Source: Bacteroidota bacterium
GTDB taxonomy: Bacteria; Bacteroidota; Bacteroidia; Bacteroidales; JAGONC01
Reading direction: 5' to 3'
Assembly: GCA_022711405.1 (NCBI GenBank)
Contig: JAKLFC010000001.1
Span: 1-64,000 of the forward strand
DNA: 64,000 bases
Both the position numbers and the translations under genes were made by a program. The notes under the pieces are model-generated. The model saw only the letters and a list, made by a program, of their open reading frames with translations, was not told the DNA's origin and made no database searches. This document shows positions 44,502-54,276 of this stretch, in pieces. Each line of letters starts with the position of its first letter. The first letter of the stretch is position 1.

Positions 44502-44813
44502 CTATGGATTCATTTGGTCATCCTTCTGGTCTGTTGTTTTTTGACCGGGCTCATTTGATGTGGAGCCCTGATCATTGCTAAATGGGTCTTCCGTAATGTT
44601 TTTTTTTGCCTCTTTGAAATCACCCGTCACCTCGTTGGCCCCCTGTTGGATTTCCCTTCTGATATCGTTCGAAGCACGTTTCAGATCATTCATCGTTTTG
44701 CCAAGCTTCCGGCTCATTTCGGGGAGTTTGCTGGGTCCGAAAATCAGGAAGACGACCACCAGGATCAGCAGGATCTCGCCTCCGCCCACGTCCAGAAAAA
44801 GCAGCACTGTCAT
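44502..44813 (-). CDS. tatA: TatA-family twin-arginine translocase subunit
   Basis: 103 residues: one short membrane helix (about 10-27, 'GGGEILLILVVVFLIFGPSKLPEM'), the FGPSKLP hinge, an amphipathic helix 'LGKTMNDLKRASNDIRREIQ' and a polar tail. Forms the pore-like part of the Tat system; ActB in this window carries a Tat signal. Own promoter at 44833-44840. Could equally be named a TatA/B-type protein; Bacteroidetes often have several. Confidence 0.88.
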   Translation of the reverse strand: MTVLLFLDVGGGEILLILVVVFLIFGPSKLPEMSRKLGKTMNDLKRASNDIRREIQQGANEVTGDFKEAKKNITEDPFSNDQGSTSNEPGQKTTDQKDDQMNP

Positions 44814-44832
44814 GTAAATTTCCTTATCGGTA

Positions 44833-44840
44833 CAAAAGTA
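44833..44840 (-). promoter_or_regulatory. -7 element for tatA
   Basis: Minus-strand TACTTTTG, 19 nt before the ATG. Its upstream partner region is occupied by the terminator hairpin at 44845-44884, so termination of secDF and initiation of tatA are packed together. Confidence 0.5.
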
Positions 44841-44844
44841 ATAA

Positions 44845-44884
44845 AAAAGCCCCGAAATTGATGATGATCCATTCCGGGGCTTTT
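44845..44884 (-). terminator. Rho-independent terminator after secDF
   Basis: AAAAGCCCCG (44845-44854) and CGGGGCTTTT (44875-44884) form a 10-bp stem with a 20-nt loop, followed on the minus strand by further T residues. It lies 16 nt after the secDF stop. Confidence 0.85.
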
Positions 44885-44900
44885 ATCACTAGCCAGAAGA

Positions 44901-47900
44901 TTATGCCTTCACTGGTTTCAACTCGGCAGCTTTTTTCCTTTTGCGCTTGAGAACGGCCAGTTCATAAGCTACCGGAACAGAGATAAAGACGGAGGAATAG
45001 GTTCCCACAACGATCCCGACGCCCAGTGCAAAGGTAAATCCGCGGATAACCTCCCCACCGAAGATGAACATGGCGATCAAAACCACAAGGGTAGTCCCTG
45101 CCGTATTCACCGTACGCCCGATGGTGCTGTTGACGGCTGCATTCATATTATCCTTGAGATCTCTCTTCGGGTATAGCGACAGGTACTCACGGACCCTGTC
45201 GTAGATAATCACCGAGTCGTTGATCGAGTAACCGATAATGGTAAGTACTGCTGCAATGAAGGCCTGGTCGACTTCCATCGCAAAGGGCAGTATGTTATAG
45301 AACATAGAATAGAGCGCGATCATAATGAATCCATCGTGGGCAAGTGCAGCGACACCTCCCAGACCGAACTGCCACTTTTTGAACCGTATGGCGATATAGA
45401 TGAAGATACCCACCAGGGCAAAGAAGACCGCCCAGACAGCCTTGACCTTCAGGTCATCGGCAATGGTAGGACCGACCATCTGGGAGCTTAGCTTGCCTAC
45501 GATCTTGTCTTCCGCATCCTCGGAGAAGGTCTGATAATCGATCGGATTCCTGAAAAATCCCTGTACTCCTTTGTAGATACTGGCCTCCACAACAGAATCT
45601 CCGGTGGTGGAGATATCATCGATCAGGTAGTTGGTAGTGATCTTAACCTGTGTGGTGGGGCCAAATGTTTTCACCTCAGGAGCCGATCCAAGCACCTTTT
45701 CAAGTGAGGTGCGGATATCGCTCGTTCTCACGTCCTGATCGAAGCGGACGACATAGGTCCTTCCACCTGAAAAATCGACTCCTGGATCCAGTCCCCTGAT
45801 GATCAGTGAGGAGGTTCCAAGGACGATGACAATGGCCGAAACGATATAGAATATCCTGCGAGAACCAACGAAATCAAAATGCAGGTTTGTGAAAGTATTC
45901 AATGTATATTTATTGGCAAATGTAATCCGCTTGTTCCTGTCGAGCATGATGGTGAAGATGATCCTTGAAATAAAGATGGCGGAGAACAGGGATGTGAGGA
46001 TACCGATGATCAGGGTGGTAGCGAAGCCCTGGATGGGACCGGATCCGAAGATGTAGAGGATCACGCCGGTGATGAGGGTGGTCACGTTGCCGTCGATGAT
46101 GGCGGAGTAGGCCATTTTATAACCGTCGCTGATGGCCAGCCGCATTCCCTTGCCGGCTCGCACCTCTTCCCTGACTCGCTCATAGATGATCACGTTAGCA
46201 TCCACCGCCATCCCAAGGGTGAGGACGATCCCAGCGATACCGGGTAGGGTCAGGGTGGCACCCAGTGAGGCCAGGATGCCGAAGATGAAGAAAATGTTGG
46301 TAACCAGTGCAACGTCGGCGATCAGGCCGGCCCTGTTATAGTAAAGGAACATGTAGATCAGAACCAGTAAGAAGGCGATGAAAAAGGAATACACCCCTGC
46401 CCTGATGGCTTCTCGCCCCAGGGAAGGTCCCACGACCTCTTCCTGAACGATGCGGGCGGGTGCCGGCATTTTGCCTGCCTTCAGGATATTGGCAATATCC
46501 TGAGCCTCTTCCACTTCCATGCCTCCTCCACTGATGGAGGACTGCCCGTTGGGGATCTCCGATTTCACGTTGGGGGCCGACCGTACGTAATCATCCAGTA
46601 CGATTGCGACCTGTTTGCCGATGTTTTCTCCGGTCAAACGTTTCCATACCCGTCCGCCTTCCGCATCCATCGACATGCTGACTTCCACCTGCCCGTTCTG
46701 GTCATAATCCTGGAACGCATTGGTGATGGCATCACCGCCCAGAGGAGCTGAGCCGTCGCGGGTGGTGATCCGTAAGGCAAAAAGGGTAAGCAGGTCATCG
46801 GTTTGCCATCTTTCGGGCTTGGCTGACCAGGCCAGCTTCAGGTCACGCGGAAAAACATCCTCCGTAAGGCGAAGCATTCGGTTGACCATAGCCGTATCCT
46901 TGATCGCGGCGTAACCGACAGATGCACCATCGGAAGCGTACATCTTACCGTCCTGCTGATAGAATGCAGGAGAAAGGTAATTGAAAAGAGGATTTTCTTT
47001 GGCCCATTCCTCGCGGGTCTGGTCTTCCTTGTTCGCAGCTTCTTTAGCGGAATCGGCTGCAATCAGATCCTCCAGAGCCGTAGAATCGGATGCCAGCTGA
47101 TTGGTGTCAGAAGAAGAGGGAGTAATAGACTGATCCTGTAAAGTGGATAATGTATCGGCCGTGCCTGTCGTATCACTTGTGACTGGCTGACCGGATTCGC
47201 TCATTTCAATATCCCTCAGCCGCTGATTGGCTTCACTGAAATAAGGAGCCAGTTCTGCAAAGCTGTATGTTTCCCAGAATTCAAGACTGGCAGTTCCCTG
47301 GAGCAGCTTGCGGATACGTTCGGGTTCCTTGATTCCAGGCAGTTCGATCAGGATGCGGCTCTGTTGCGCCATGCGTTGAATGTTCGGCTGTGCAACACCA
47401 AAACGGTCGATGCGGGTGCGGAGGATCTGGTAGGACTGGTCAATATACCGCTCAGCTTCGTCCCTTATCACCTTGATCACCTCATCATTGGTAGAGGTGG
47501 TGGTAATGCCCTGGTTCTTGAATTCGTATGCAAAAATAGCGGCCAGGCGTGCATTGGGATCAACTTCTTCGAACGACTCTTTGAAAAGATCCACAAAATC
47601 CCGCTGACTGTTGCGCTGCTTTAACTTTGCCATGTCCATCGCCTTGGTGAAGGTCGGATCCTGGCTTTTTCCCGATAATCCCCTGATGATGTCCTCAACC
47701 GATACCTCCATCATGACATTCATCCCGCCTTTCAGGTCCAGACCCAGGTTCACTTCCCTTTCCTTGCAATCCTGATACGTGTACTTTTTAAGTAATATAT
47801 TGTATACCACTTCATTCGACATCGAATCCAGGTAGTGCCGTTCCCTGACCTTCGTGACCGAATCCATGACAAAGTTCTCCCGCAGCACATCTCCTTTTGC

Positions 47901-48053
47901 CAATTTCCGGGCTATCGAAACTGCTTGTTCACTGGTTGCGTACTTCTTCGAATTACGCTCTACATTTCTCGTAAAAAAAGTAAAGGAAAGCTGAAACAAA
48001 CTAGCCAGGGCGAGAATGATGGCAAATGTCGCAATCGCACCTCTATTCTGCAT
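44901..48053 (-). CDS. secDF: Protein translocase SecDF fusion
   Basis: 1050 residues. The SecD half has 'LGLDLKGGMNVMMEVS' (D1), a long periplasmic insert with a Ser/Thr/Glu-rich stretch, and 'GMAVDANVIIYERVREE' (D4-D6). The SecF half has 'GLDPGVDFSGGRTYVVRF' and 'ALTIIGYSINDSVIIYDRVREYL'. Fused SecDF is normal in Bacteroidetes. It uses the proton gradient to help pull proteins across the inner membrane. A promoter fits at 48103-48133 and a terminator at 44845-44884, so it is a single-gene unit. Confidence 0.95.
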   Translation of the reverse strand: MQNRGAIATFAIILALASLFQLSFTFFTRNVERNSKKYATSEQAVSIARKLAKGDVLRENFVMDSVTKVRERHYLDSMSNEVVYNILLKKYTYQDCKEREVNLGLDLKGGMNVMMEVSVEDIIRGLSGKSQDPTFTKAMDMAKLKQRNSQRDFVDLFKESFEEVDPNARLAAIFAYEFKNQGITTTSTNDEVIKVIRDEAERYIDQSYQILRTRIDRFGVAQPNIQRMAQQSRILIELPGIKEPERIRKLLQGTASLEFWETYSFAELAPYFSEANQRLRDIEMSESGQPVTSDTTGTADTLSTLQDQSITPSSSDTNQLASDSTALEDLIAADSAKEAANKEDQTREEWAKENPLFNYLSPAFYQQDGKMYASDGASVGYAAIKDTAMVNRMLRLTEDVFPRDLKLAWSAKPERWQTDDLLTLFALRITTRDGSAPLGGDAITNAFQDYDQNGQVEVSMSMDAEGGRVWKRLTGENIGKQVAIVLDDYVRSAPNVKSEIPNGQSSISGGGMEVEEAQDIANILKAGKMPAPARIVQEEVVGPSLGREAIRAGVYSFFIAFLLVLIYMFLYYNRAGLIADVALVTNIFFIFGILASLGATLTLPGIAGIVLTLGMAVDANVIIYERVREEVRAGKGMRLAISDGYKMAYSAIIDGNVTTLITGVILYIFGSGPIQGFATTLIIGILTSLFSAIFISRIIFTIMLDRNKRITFANKYTLNTFTNLHFDFVGSRRIFYIVSAIVIVLGTSSLIIRGLDPGVDFSGGRTYVVRFDQDVRTSDIRTSLEKVLGSAPEVKTFGPTTQVKITTNYLIDDISTTGDSVVEASIYKGVQGFFRNPIDYQTFSEDAEDKIVGKLSSQMVGPTIADDLKVKAVWAVFFALVGIFIYIAIRFKKWQFGLGGVAALAHDGFIMIALYSMFYNILPFAMEVDQAFIAAVLTIIGYSINDSVIIYDRVREYLSLYPKRDLKDNMNAAVNSTIGRTVNTAGTTLVVLIAMFIFGGEVIRGFTFALGVGIVVGTYSSVFISVPVAYELAVLKRKRKKAAELKPVKA

Positions 48054-48102
48054 GTGATGATGATTAAATGTTAAATTGAAACAGGTTATTTTTTTGAGCC
48101 TG

Positions 48103-48133
48103 CAAAATTAGTAAACATGAAGCAATTAAACAA
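48103..48133 (-). promoter_or_regulatory. Promoter of secDF
   Basis: Minus-strand TTG (48133-48131), 20 nt, TAATTTTG (48110-48103). The spacing is exact for Bacteroidetes; the -7 box lies 49 nt before the ATG. Confidence 0.6.
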
Positions 48134-48200
48134 TAAAATAATTAGAAGAAAATTAAGGATGGAACGGAGCGGTTGCAGCTGAAAATGAGCATCCATCAGG

Positions 48201-48250
48201 GTCATTCATGGTCATTCATGGTTATTCATGGTTATTTGTTGTTATTCAAG
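48201..48250. repeat. Five tandem 10-bp copies before the T9SS cargo gene
   Basis: GTCATTCATG, GTCATTCATG, GTTATTCATG, GTTATTTGTT and GTTATTCAAG follow one another without gaps. The -33 box of the next promoter begins 4 nt after the last copy. Confidence 0.8.
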
Positions 48251-48253
48251 GTT

Positions 48254-48285
48254 TTTGTCTGTATTGGCTGTATTGGTTATATTTG
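48254..48285 (+). promoter_or_regulatory. Promoter of the T9SS cargo gene
   Basis: TTTG (48254-48257), 20 nt, TATATTTG (48278-48285): a perfect Bacteroidetes promoter. Transcription would begin near 48292, which rules out starts upstream of that and supports the GTG at 48311. Confidence 0.7.
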
Positions 48286-48310
48286 TGACCGGGTATTTTA
48301 TTCAATACAT

Positions 48311-50593
48311 GTGAAAGGATATTTATGGATAGGTCTGACAGGGATTGTATTCCTGATGCTCTGCCTGGAGAAGAGGGCCAGTTCTCAGGAAATGATCACC
48401 CCCGGGCAGAGTGGAGTCTTGGAAAAGGAAGATTTTGGCTTTCAAAAGGATTTTTCGGTCCCTGTCCGAAAAATCAATGACCTTCCGTTCAAGCAGCCCT
48501 GGGTGGGTGGACTCAATGCATGCCAGGTGTCAGAAGTTGATCTCGATCTGGATGGAATCATGGATATGGTCGTCTTTGACCGCCACGGGAACCGGCTCCT
48601 GCCTTTCCTGAACGATGGCTCTTCTCACCAGAACGCGTTTACGTATGCTTACAAGTATCAGAAGCTTTTCCCTGAGGTTCAGGAATGGATGAACCTGGTG
48701 GATTACAATGGCGACGGTAAGAACGACCTGTTCACCTACACAACCGGCGGTATCCGTGTATACAGGAACCATTCCGATACATGTTTGAACTTTGTTCTGG
48801 AAAAGCCCATCCTTACCTCTTATTATTATAACGGATATGTGAATTTGTTTGCTCTTCCGGTGGATTATCCTGTGTTCGCGGACGTGGATCTGGACGGCGA
48901 TATGGATGTTCTTAACTTTTTTACCCTTGGCAAATATGTCAATTTCCATAAAAATCTTTCCATCGAGAAATACGGGATTCCCGACAGTCTTGACTTCCGA
49001 CTGGCCGAATTGTGCTGGGGTTTTTTCGAAGAAAGCGAGCTATCCAATGTGCTCACATTACAGATTAATTGTAACGAACGTGTGGAGTTGCAAACCCTAC
49101 AGCGACATTCCGGGTCGACTCTGCTTGCCCTGGACATGGATGCTGACCAGGATAAGGACCTGCTGGTTGGCGACATCGATTATGCGACAATCATCGGTCT
49201 GACCAACGGAGGTACTCCTTCAGCAGCGTTGATGACCGGTCAGGATACTGCCTTTCCAGCAGGAGATGTGCCGGTTGGTTTGATGTCGATGCCGGTGTGC
49301 AGCTTTCTGGATACCGATAATGATCAAGTGAGGGAACTGCTGGTGTCACCTTTCGATCCGGGTTTGGACCGTACGGAGAATGTCGAAAGTGTATGGCGCT
49401 ATGAGAACTCCGGAACCGATGATGTGCCTCTCTTTCATCTGGAACGGAAGGACTTTCTTCAGGAGGAGATGATCGACCTTGGCGCAGGTGCATATCCGCT
49501 AATCACCGACATCGACGGGGACGGACTGGAAGACCTGGTGGTGGGAAATTTTGGGTACCTCGACTCGGCTTATTACGCACTTGGATACCTGTATCTTGTA
49601 TATCGTTCACAGATAGCTTTATTCATCAATGACGGGACAGTGGGAATGCCTTCATTCCGGCTGATGGATACCGATTTTGGGAACCTTTCTTCCCTGATGC
49701 TTCAGGGAGCTTACCCGGCTCTGGCTGACCTGGATCAAGACGGGGACATTGACATGCTTGCAGGGAACAGCGATGGCACAATTTTGTTTCTGGAGAATCA
49801 GGCAGGCCCGGGGGTCGTACCCTTGTTTGCCTCTCCTGTGATGAACTACCAGGGAATTGATGTGGGGGAATTCAGCACGCCCCAGCTTTTCGACCTGGAC
49901 AAGGATGGTCTTTGCGATCTCATCATCGGTAAAAGGGATGGCACCCTGAGCTACTACAGGAATACGGGCTCCGTTGCGGTACCTGTATTTACGTTGATTG
50001 CTGATCATCTTGGAGGTGTGGATGTCACCGATAACAATCTTTCACTGGACGGATTCAGCACTCCTTGTTTTTTTGAAACAGAGGGCCATCTCAGGTTGTT
50101 TGCGGGATCCGAATTCGGGCAGATCTATTATTACAGGGATATTGACGATAACCTTGAAGGAACGTTCACCCTGGTGGATGATCATTACCTTTATCTGGAT
50201 GAAGGGTCCCGCACCGGCTTTTCCATCTGGAATTTCGATAACGATGCCTATGTGGATCTGATCATTGGTAATTATTCCGGCGGTCTGGCAATGTACAAAG
50301 GCGTCACCCCGCATGAAGTGGGTATGGATGAACCGGCTTCAGGCATTCCCCGCGTGAACATCTTTCCAAATCCTTCCCGTGACAGGGTGTTTGTGGAGGC
50401 CGGGACGTCCCTCAGGAAGGAAATGCTTGAGATCAGCGTCACCGATCTTCTGGGACGAAATATCCATGAGGAAAGGATGCTCCCTGAAAAGATACTTTCC
50501 GTCGACATCAGCCAATTACCGACAGGCATCTATCTGATCACGGTGCGAAATGGGAAAGGATTTATGAAAACACATAAATTATTGAAATACTGA
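48311..50593 (+). CDS. Secreted FG-GAP/VCBS-repeat protein with T9SS type A sorting domain
   Basis: About 760 residues from GTG 48311. That start gives a compact signal peptide (VKGYLWIGLTGIVFLMLCL, cleavage near ASSQ); it lies about 19 nt after the expected transcription start, whereas a longer frame from 48173 would begin inside the promoter and repeats. The body has many Asp-rich calcium-loop repeats ('DVDLDGDMDVLNF', 'DIDGDGLEDLVVGNFG', 'DLDQDGDIDMLAGNSDG', 'DLDKDGLCDLIIGKRDG') of the FG-GAP/VCBS propeller kind. The C-terminus 'VNIFPNPSRDRVFVEAG...LPTGIYLITVRNG' is a type IX secretion sorting domain. Likely a surface adhesin or binding protein; ligand unknown. Confidence 0.85.
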   Translation: MKGYLWIGLTGIVFLMLCLEKRASSQEMITPGQSGVLEKEDFGFQKDFSVPVRKINDLPFKQPWVGGLNACQVSEVDLDLDGIMDMVVFDRHGNRLLPFLNDGSSHQNAFTYAYKYQKLFPEVQEWMNLVDYNGDGKNDLFTYTTGGIRVYRNHSDTCLNFVLEKPILTSYYYNGYVNLFALPVDYPVFADVDLDGDMDVLNFFTLGKYVNFHKNLSIEKYGIPDSLDFRLAELCWGFFEESELSNVLTLQINCNERVELQTLQRHSGSTLLALDMDADQDKDLLVGDIDYATIIGLTNGGTPSAALMTGQDTAFPAGDVPVGLMSMPVCSFLDTDNDQVRELLVSPFDPGLDRTENVESVWRYENSGTDDVPLFHLERKDFLQEEMIDLGAGAYPLITDIDGDGLEDLVVGNFGYLDSAYYALGYLYLVYRSQIALFINDGTVGMPSFRLMDTDFGNLSSLMLQGAYPALADLDQDGDIDMLAGNSDGTILFLENQAGPGVVPLFASPVMNYQGIDVGEFSTPQLFDLDKDGLCDLIIGKRDGTLSYYRNTGSVAVPVFTLIADHLGGVDVTDNNLSLDGFSTPCFFETEGHLRLFAGSEFGQIYYYRDIDDNLEGTFTLVDDHYLYLDEGSRTGFSIWNFDNDAYVDLIIGNYSGGLAMYKGVTPHEVGMDEPASGIPRVNIFPNPSRDRVFVEAGTSLRKEMLEISVTDLLGRNIHEERMLPEKILSVDISQLPTGIYLITVRNGKGFMKTHKLLKY

Positions 50594-50599
50594 TTGTTA

Positions 50600-51337
50600 T
50601 CAGAAATTAGGCTTCAGTGCGTACTTTTTATAGAAATCAACGATTTCTTTTACCGCATCTTCGGCTGTATCCACCAGCCTGAAGATTTCCATATCTTCAG
50701 CATTGATCTTGCTTTCGGCGAGTGGCCTGGTTCGCAGCCAACTGATCAGACCTCCCCAGTATTCCATCCCCACCAGTATGACGGGAAAGCGAACCATTTT
50801 ATGGGTCTGGATCAGGGTTACCGCTTCGAAAAGTTCATCCAGGGTGCCCAGGCCACCCGGCATGACGATATAACCCTGTGCATATTTGACGAACATTACT
50901 TTTCTGACGAAGAAATGGTTGAAAGACAGGAACTTGTCAGGATCAATGAACTGGTTGGGGATTTGTTCGAAAGGAAGCTCGATGTTCAGTCCGACCGATT
51001 TGCCACCTGCAAAATGAGCTCCTTTATTGGCGGCTTCCATAATGCCTGGTCCCCCACCCGTTATGATGCCGAATCCCTGTTTGGTAAGCAGGTAGGCAAT
51101 CTCTTCAGCCAGCCGGTAATATTTATCGGAAGGTTTGGCACGTGCTGAGCCAAAAATGCTCACACAGGGGCCTATTCTGGCCAGGGATTCAAAGCCGTCG
51201 ACCATTTCTGCCATGATCTTGAAAACGGCCCAGGAGTCCTGTGTCTTGATTTCGTTCCAGCTCTTCGGCTCAAACGCCATCCGTATCTTCTGTTCTTCCC
51301 CCAGTTCCATCTGATCCAGTTCCTCATCTGTTTTCAT
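50600..51337 (-). CDS. LOG-family protein (Rossmann fold, TIGR00730)
   Basis: 245 residues with 'ITGGGPGIMEAANKGAH' and 'VMPGGLGTLDELFEAVTLIQT', the two LOG signatures that bind nucleotide and catalyse cytokinin riboside 5'-monophosphate phosphoribohydrolase-type chemistry in characterised members. The physiological role in Bacteroidetes is unclear; older annotation as lysine decarboxylase is wrong for this family. It converges with the T9SS cargo gene with a 6-nt gap. Confidence 0.85.
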   Translation of the reverse strand: MKTDEELDQMELGEEQKIRMAFEPKSWNEIKTQDSWAVFKIMAEMVDGFESLARIGPCVSIFGSARAKPSDKYYRLAEEIAYLLTKQGFGIITGGGPGIMEAANKGAHFAGGKSVGLNIELPFEQIPNQFIDPDKFLSFNHFFVRKVMFVKYAQGYIVMPGGLGTLDELFEAVTLIQTHKMVRFPVILVGMEYWGGLISWLRTRPLAESKINAEDMEIFRLVDTAEDAVKEIVDFYKKYALKPNF

Positions 51338-51378
51338 ATCTCATAGATTTAAATAATCCTACCCTTATGCCTTGTGCC

Positions 51379-54246
51379 TTATCCAAGATACTCCCTCAGG
51401 TACTCCGCCGTATAGCTGCCCTTGACCTTTACCAGTTCCTCGGGCGCACCTTCTGCAATGATGTAACCGCCGCGTTCGCCGCCCTCAGGTCCCAGATCAA
51501 TAATGTAATCCGCCATTTTAATCACTTCCATGTTATGTTCAATTATAACGACGGTATTCCCCTTGTCGGTCAGCTTGTTAAGAACGTGCATCAGTACGTT
51601 GACATCTTCGAAGTGGAGTCCGGTGGTGGGTTCATCCAGGATATAAAGTGTTTTGCCCGTATCTTTCTTGGATAACTCGGCAGCCAGTTTGACGCGCTGG
51701 GCTTCCCCTCCTGAGAGGGTTGTTGATTGCTGTCCAAGGGTGATGTATCCCAGTCCCACATCGTTCAGTGTACTGATCTTCTGGATGATGGAGGGTATAT
51801 TTTCGAAGAATTCCACCGCCTGGCTGATGGTCATGTCGAGCACGTCGCAGATGGATTTGCCTTTGTACCTGACTTCCAGCGTTTCCCGGTTGTACCGTTT
51901 CCCGTTACAGGTTTCACAGAGAACCTGTACATCCGGCAGGAAGTTCATCTCTATGATCCTGACACCAGCTCCCTTGCAGGTTTCGCAGCGTCCTCCCTTC
52001 ACGTTGAAGGAGAACCTGCCTGGTTTGTACCCCCTGACCTTCGATTCGGGCAGCTGGTGGAAGAGGTTGCGGATATCGTCAAATACACCGGTATAGGTTG
52101 CAGGATTTGAACGGGGTGTTCGTCCGATGGGCGATTGGTTGATCTCGATGACCTTGTCAATCCAATCCAGTCCCTGGATGGCATGATAGGAAAGCGGCTT
52201 GATGGTGGACCGGTAAAAATGCCTGCTCAGGATCGGGTACAGGGTTTCATTGATCAGGGAAGATTTTCCGCTTCCGGAAACTCCGGTTATGCAGATGAGG
52301 TTACCGACCGGAAGATTGAGGGTTACATTTTTAAGGTTATGCCCGCTGGCTCCTGTCAGCACCAGGTACTGACCATTTCTTTTTCTTCTTTTCTCAGGTA
52401 TGGTGATTTCCTTCCTGCCACTGAGGTACTGACAGGTGATGGTGTCACACTGTTTCATCTCCGCCGGGGTGCCTGTCGCCACAATTTTTCCTCCGTGGCG
52501 TCCGGCACCTGGGCCAATGTCAACGACAAAATCGGCAGAGAGGATCGTATCCTTGTCATGCTCGACCACGATGACCGAGTTACCGATGTCCCGCAGATCC
52601 TTCAATGACCGGATCAGACGCTGATTGTCACGCTGATGCAATCCAATGCTCGGTTCGTCCAGTATGTACAATACACCTACCAGCTGGGATCCGATCTGAG
52701 TTGCCAGCCGGATCCGCTGCGATTCTCCTCCCGAAAGGCTTCTTGCAGGTCTGTTCAGCGTCAGGTAATCAAGCCCCACATCCAAAAGGAACCTGATGCG
52801 GGATCGTATCTCACGGATCAGCTCGTAACCGATCGTCGACTGACGCGCATCGAGCCTCTGGGGAATTTCAAGGAACCATTGATCCAGCTCAACGATATCC
52901 ATGGAAGCCAGCTCTGCGATGTTTTTATCCAGGATGCGGAAATGAAGGGATTCCTTTTTCAGCCGGGTTCCGTTACACTCGGGGCAGTCTACCCTGTTCA
53001 TGAACCCGTTCACCCAGTTTCTCAGGCCCTGGGAACTGCTTTCCGTATCCTGGTTCTGAATGAAATTCACGATCCCGTCAAAGGAAAGCGAGTAGGTCGA
53101 AGAAACCCCAAGGTATTCGTTCTTCACCCGGAACACCTCATCGGAACCGTAAAGGATGGTATTTACAGCTTTCTCGGAGATATCCCTTACGGGTGTATCC
53201 AGTGTAAATCCATACTTCTCACCGATGGCTTCCATCTGACGGAAGATCCAGTTTTGTTTGTATTCCCCCAGGGGAGCCAGGCCTCCTTTTTTAATGCTTT
53301 TCGAATCATCGGGGATGATCTTTCGAATGTCTATCTCGGAGATGATCCCCAGTCCGTTGCAGTGGTTACAGGCGCCATACGGTGAATTGAACGAGAACGT
53401 GTTGGGCTCCGGTTCAGGGTAGGAAATGCCTGATGTCGGACACATCAACAGTTTGCTGTAATACTGCAGGCTGGAATTCTCCAAGTCCAGGATCTGGACA
53501 AGCCCCTTGCTGTGTTTCATGGCCATCTGCAGGGCGTCCTGGATTCGTTTGCCCGACTGTTCACTCACGGCAATATGGTCGATTACGATCTCAATATCGT
53601 GGATCTTATACCTGTCGAGCTGCATGCCGAAGGAGATTTCCTGGATGGTGCCGTCAACGCGAACCTTAAGGAATCCCTGTCTTCTGACCTGTTCGAACAA
53701 TTCGCGGTAATGACCTTTACGACCCTTGACCACCGGGCTGAGTACGGCAATCCGCTTGCCTTCATATTTCTTCATGATCAGTGCAAGGATCTTTTCGGGA
53801 GTGTACCTGACCATCTTTTCGCCTGTCACGTGCGAATATGCCTCTCCGATACGGGCGTAGAGCAAGCGGAGGAAATCGTAGATCTCGGTGATGGTACCCA
53901 CCGTGGACCGTGGATTGCGGCTGGTGGATTTCTGTTCGATCGAGATCACAGGGCTAAGCCCGACGATCTCATCTACATCGGGTCGTTCAAAATTACCGAT
54001 GAACTGCCTCGCATAAGCGGAGAAAGTCTCCATATAGCGTCGCTGACCCTCTGCGTAGATGGTATCGAAAGCAAGGGAAGATTTTCCGCTGCCGCTCAGG
54101 CCGGTGATGACCGTCAGCTGATTGCGCGGTATGCGCAGATCTATGTTCTGCAGGTTGTGTACCCGCGCTCCATAGATTTCCAGATAATCCTTTCGGAGTT
54201 GTTCCATTGTGCCGGCCTGTTCCTTGGTCATTTCACCATCCATCAC
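51379..54246 (-). CDS. uvrA: UvrABC excision nuclease subunit A
   Basis: 955 residues with two ABC ATPase modules: Walker A '[26 protein letters not shown]'-type near the start and '[11 protein letters not shown]' near residue 635, signatures '[16 protein letters not shown]' and '[16 protein letters not shown]', and the zinc site '[29 protein letters not shown]'. It finds bulky DNA lesions together with UvrB. Translation may start at the Met of '[18 protein letters not shown]' (residue 14) rather than at 54246. Confidence 0.95.
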   Translation of the reverse strand: [955 protein letters not shown]

Positions 54247-54276
54247 AAGCGGGTTCAGCCGCCAGGTTTCTTCTTG

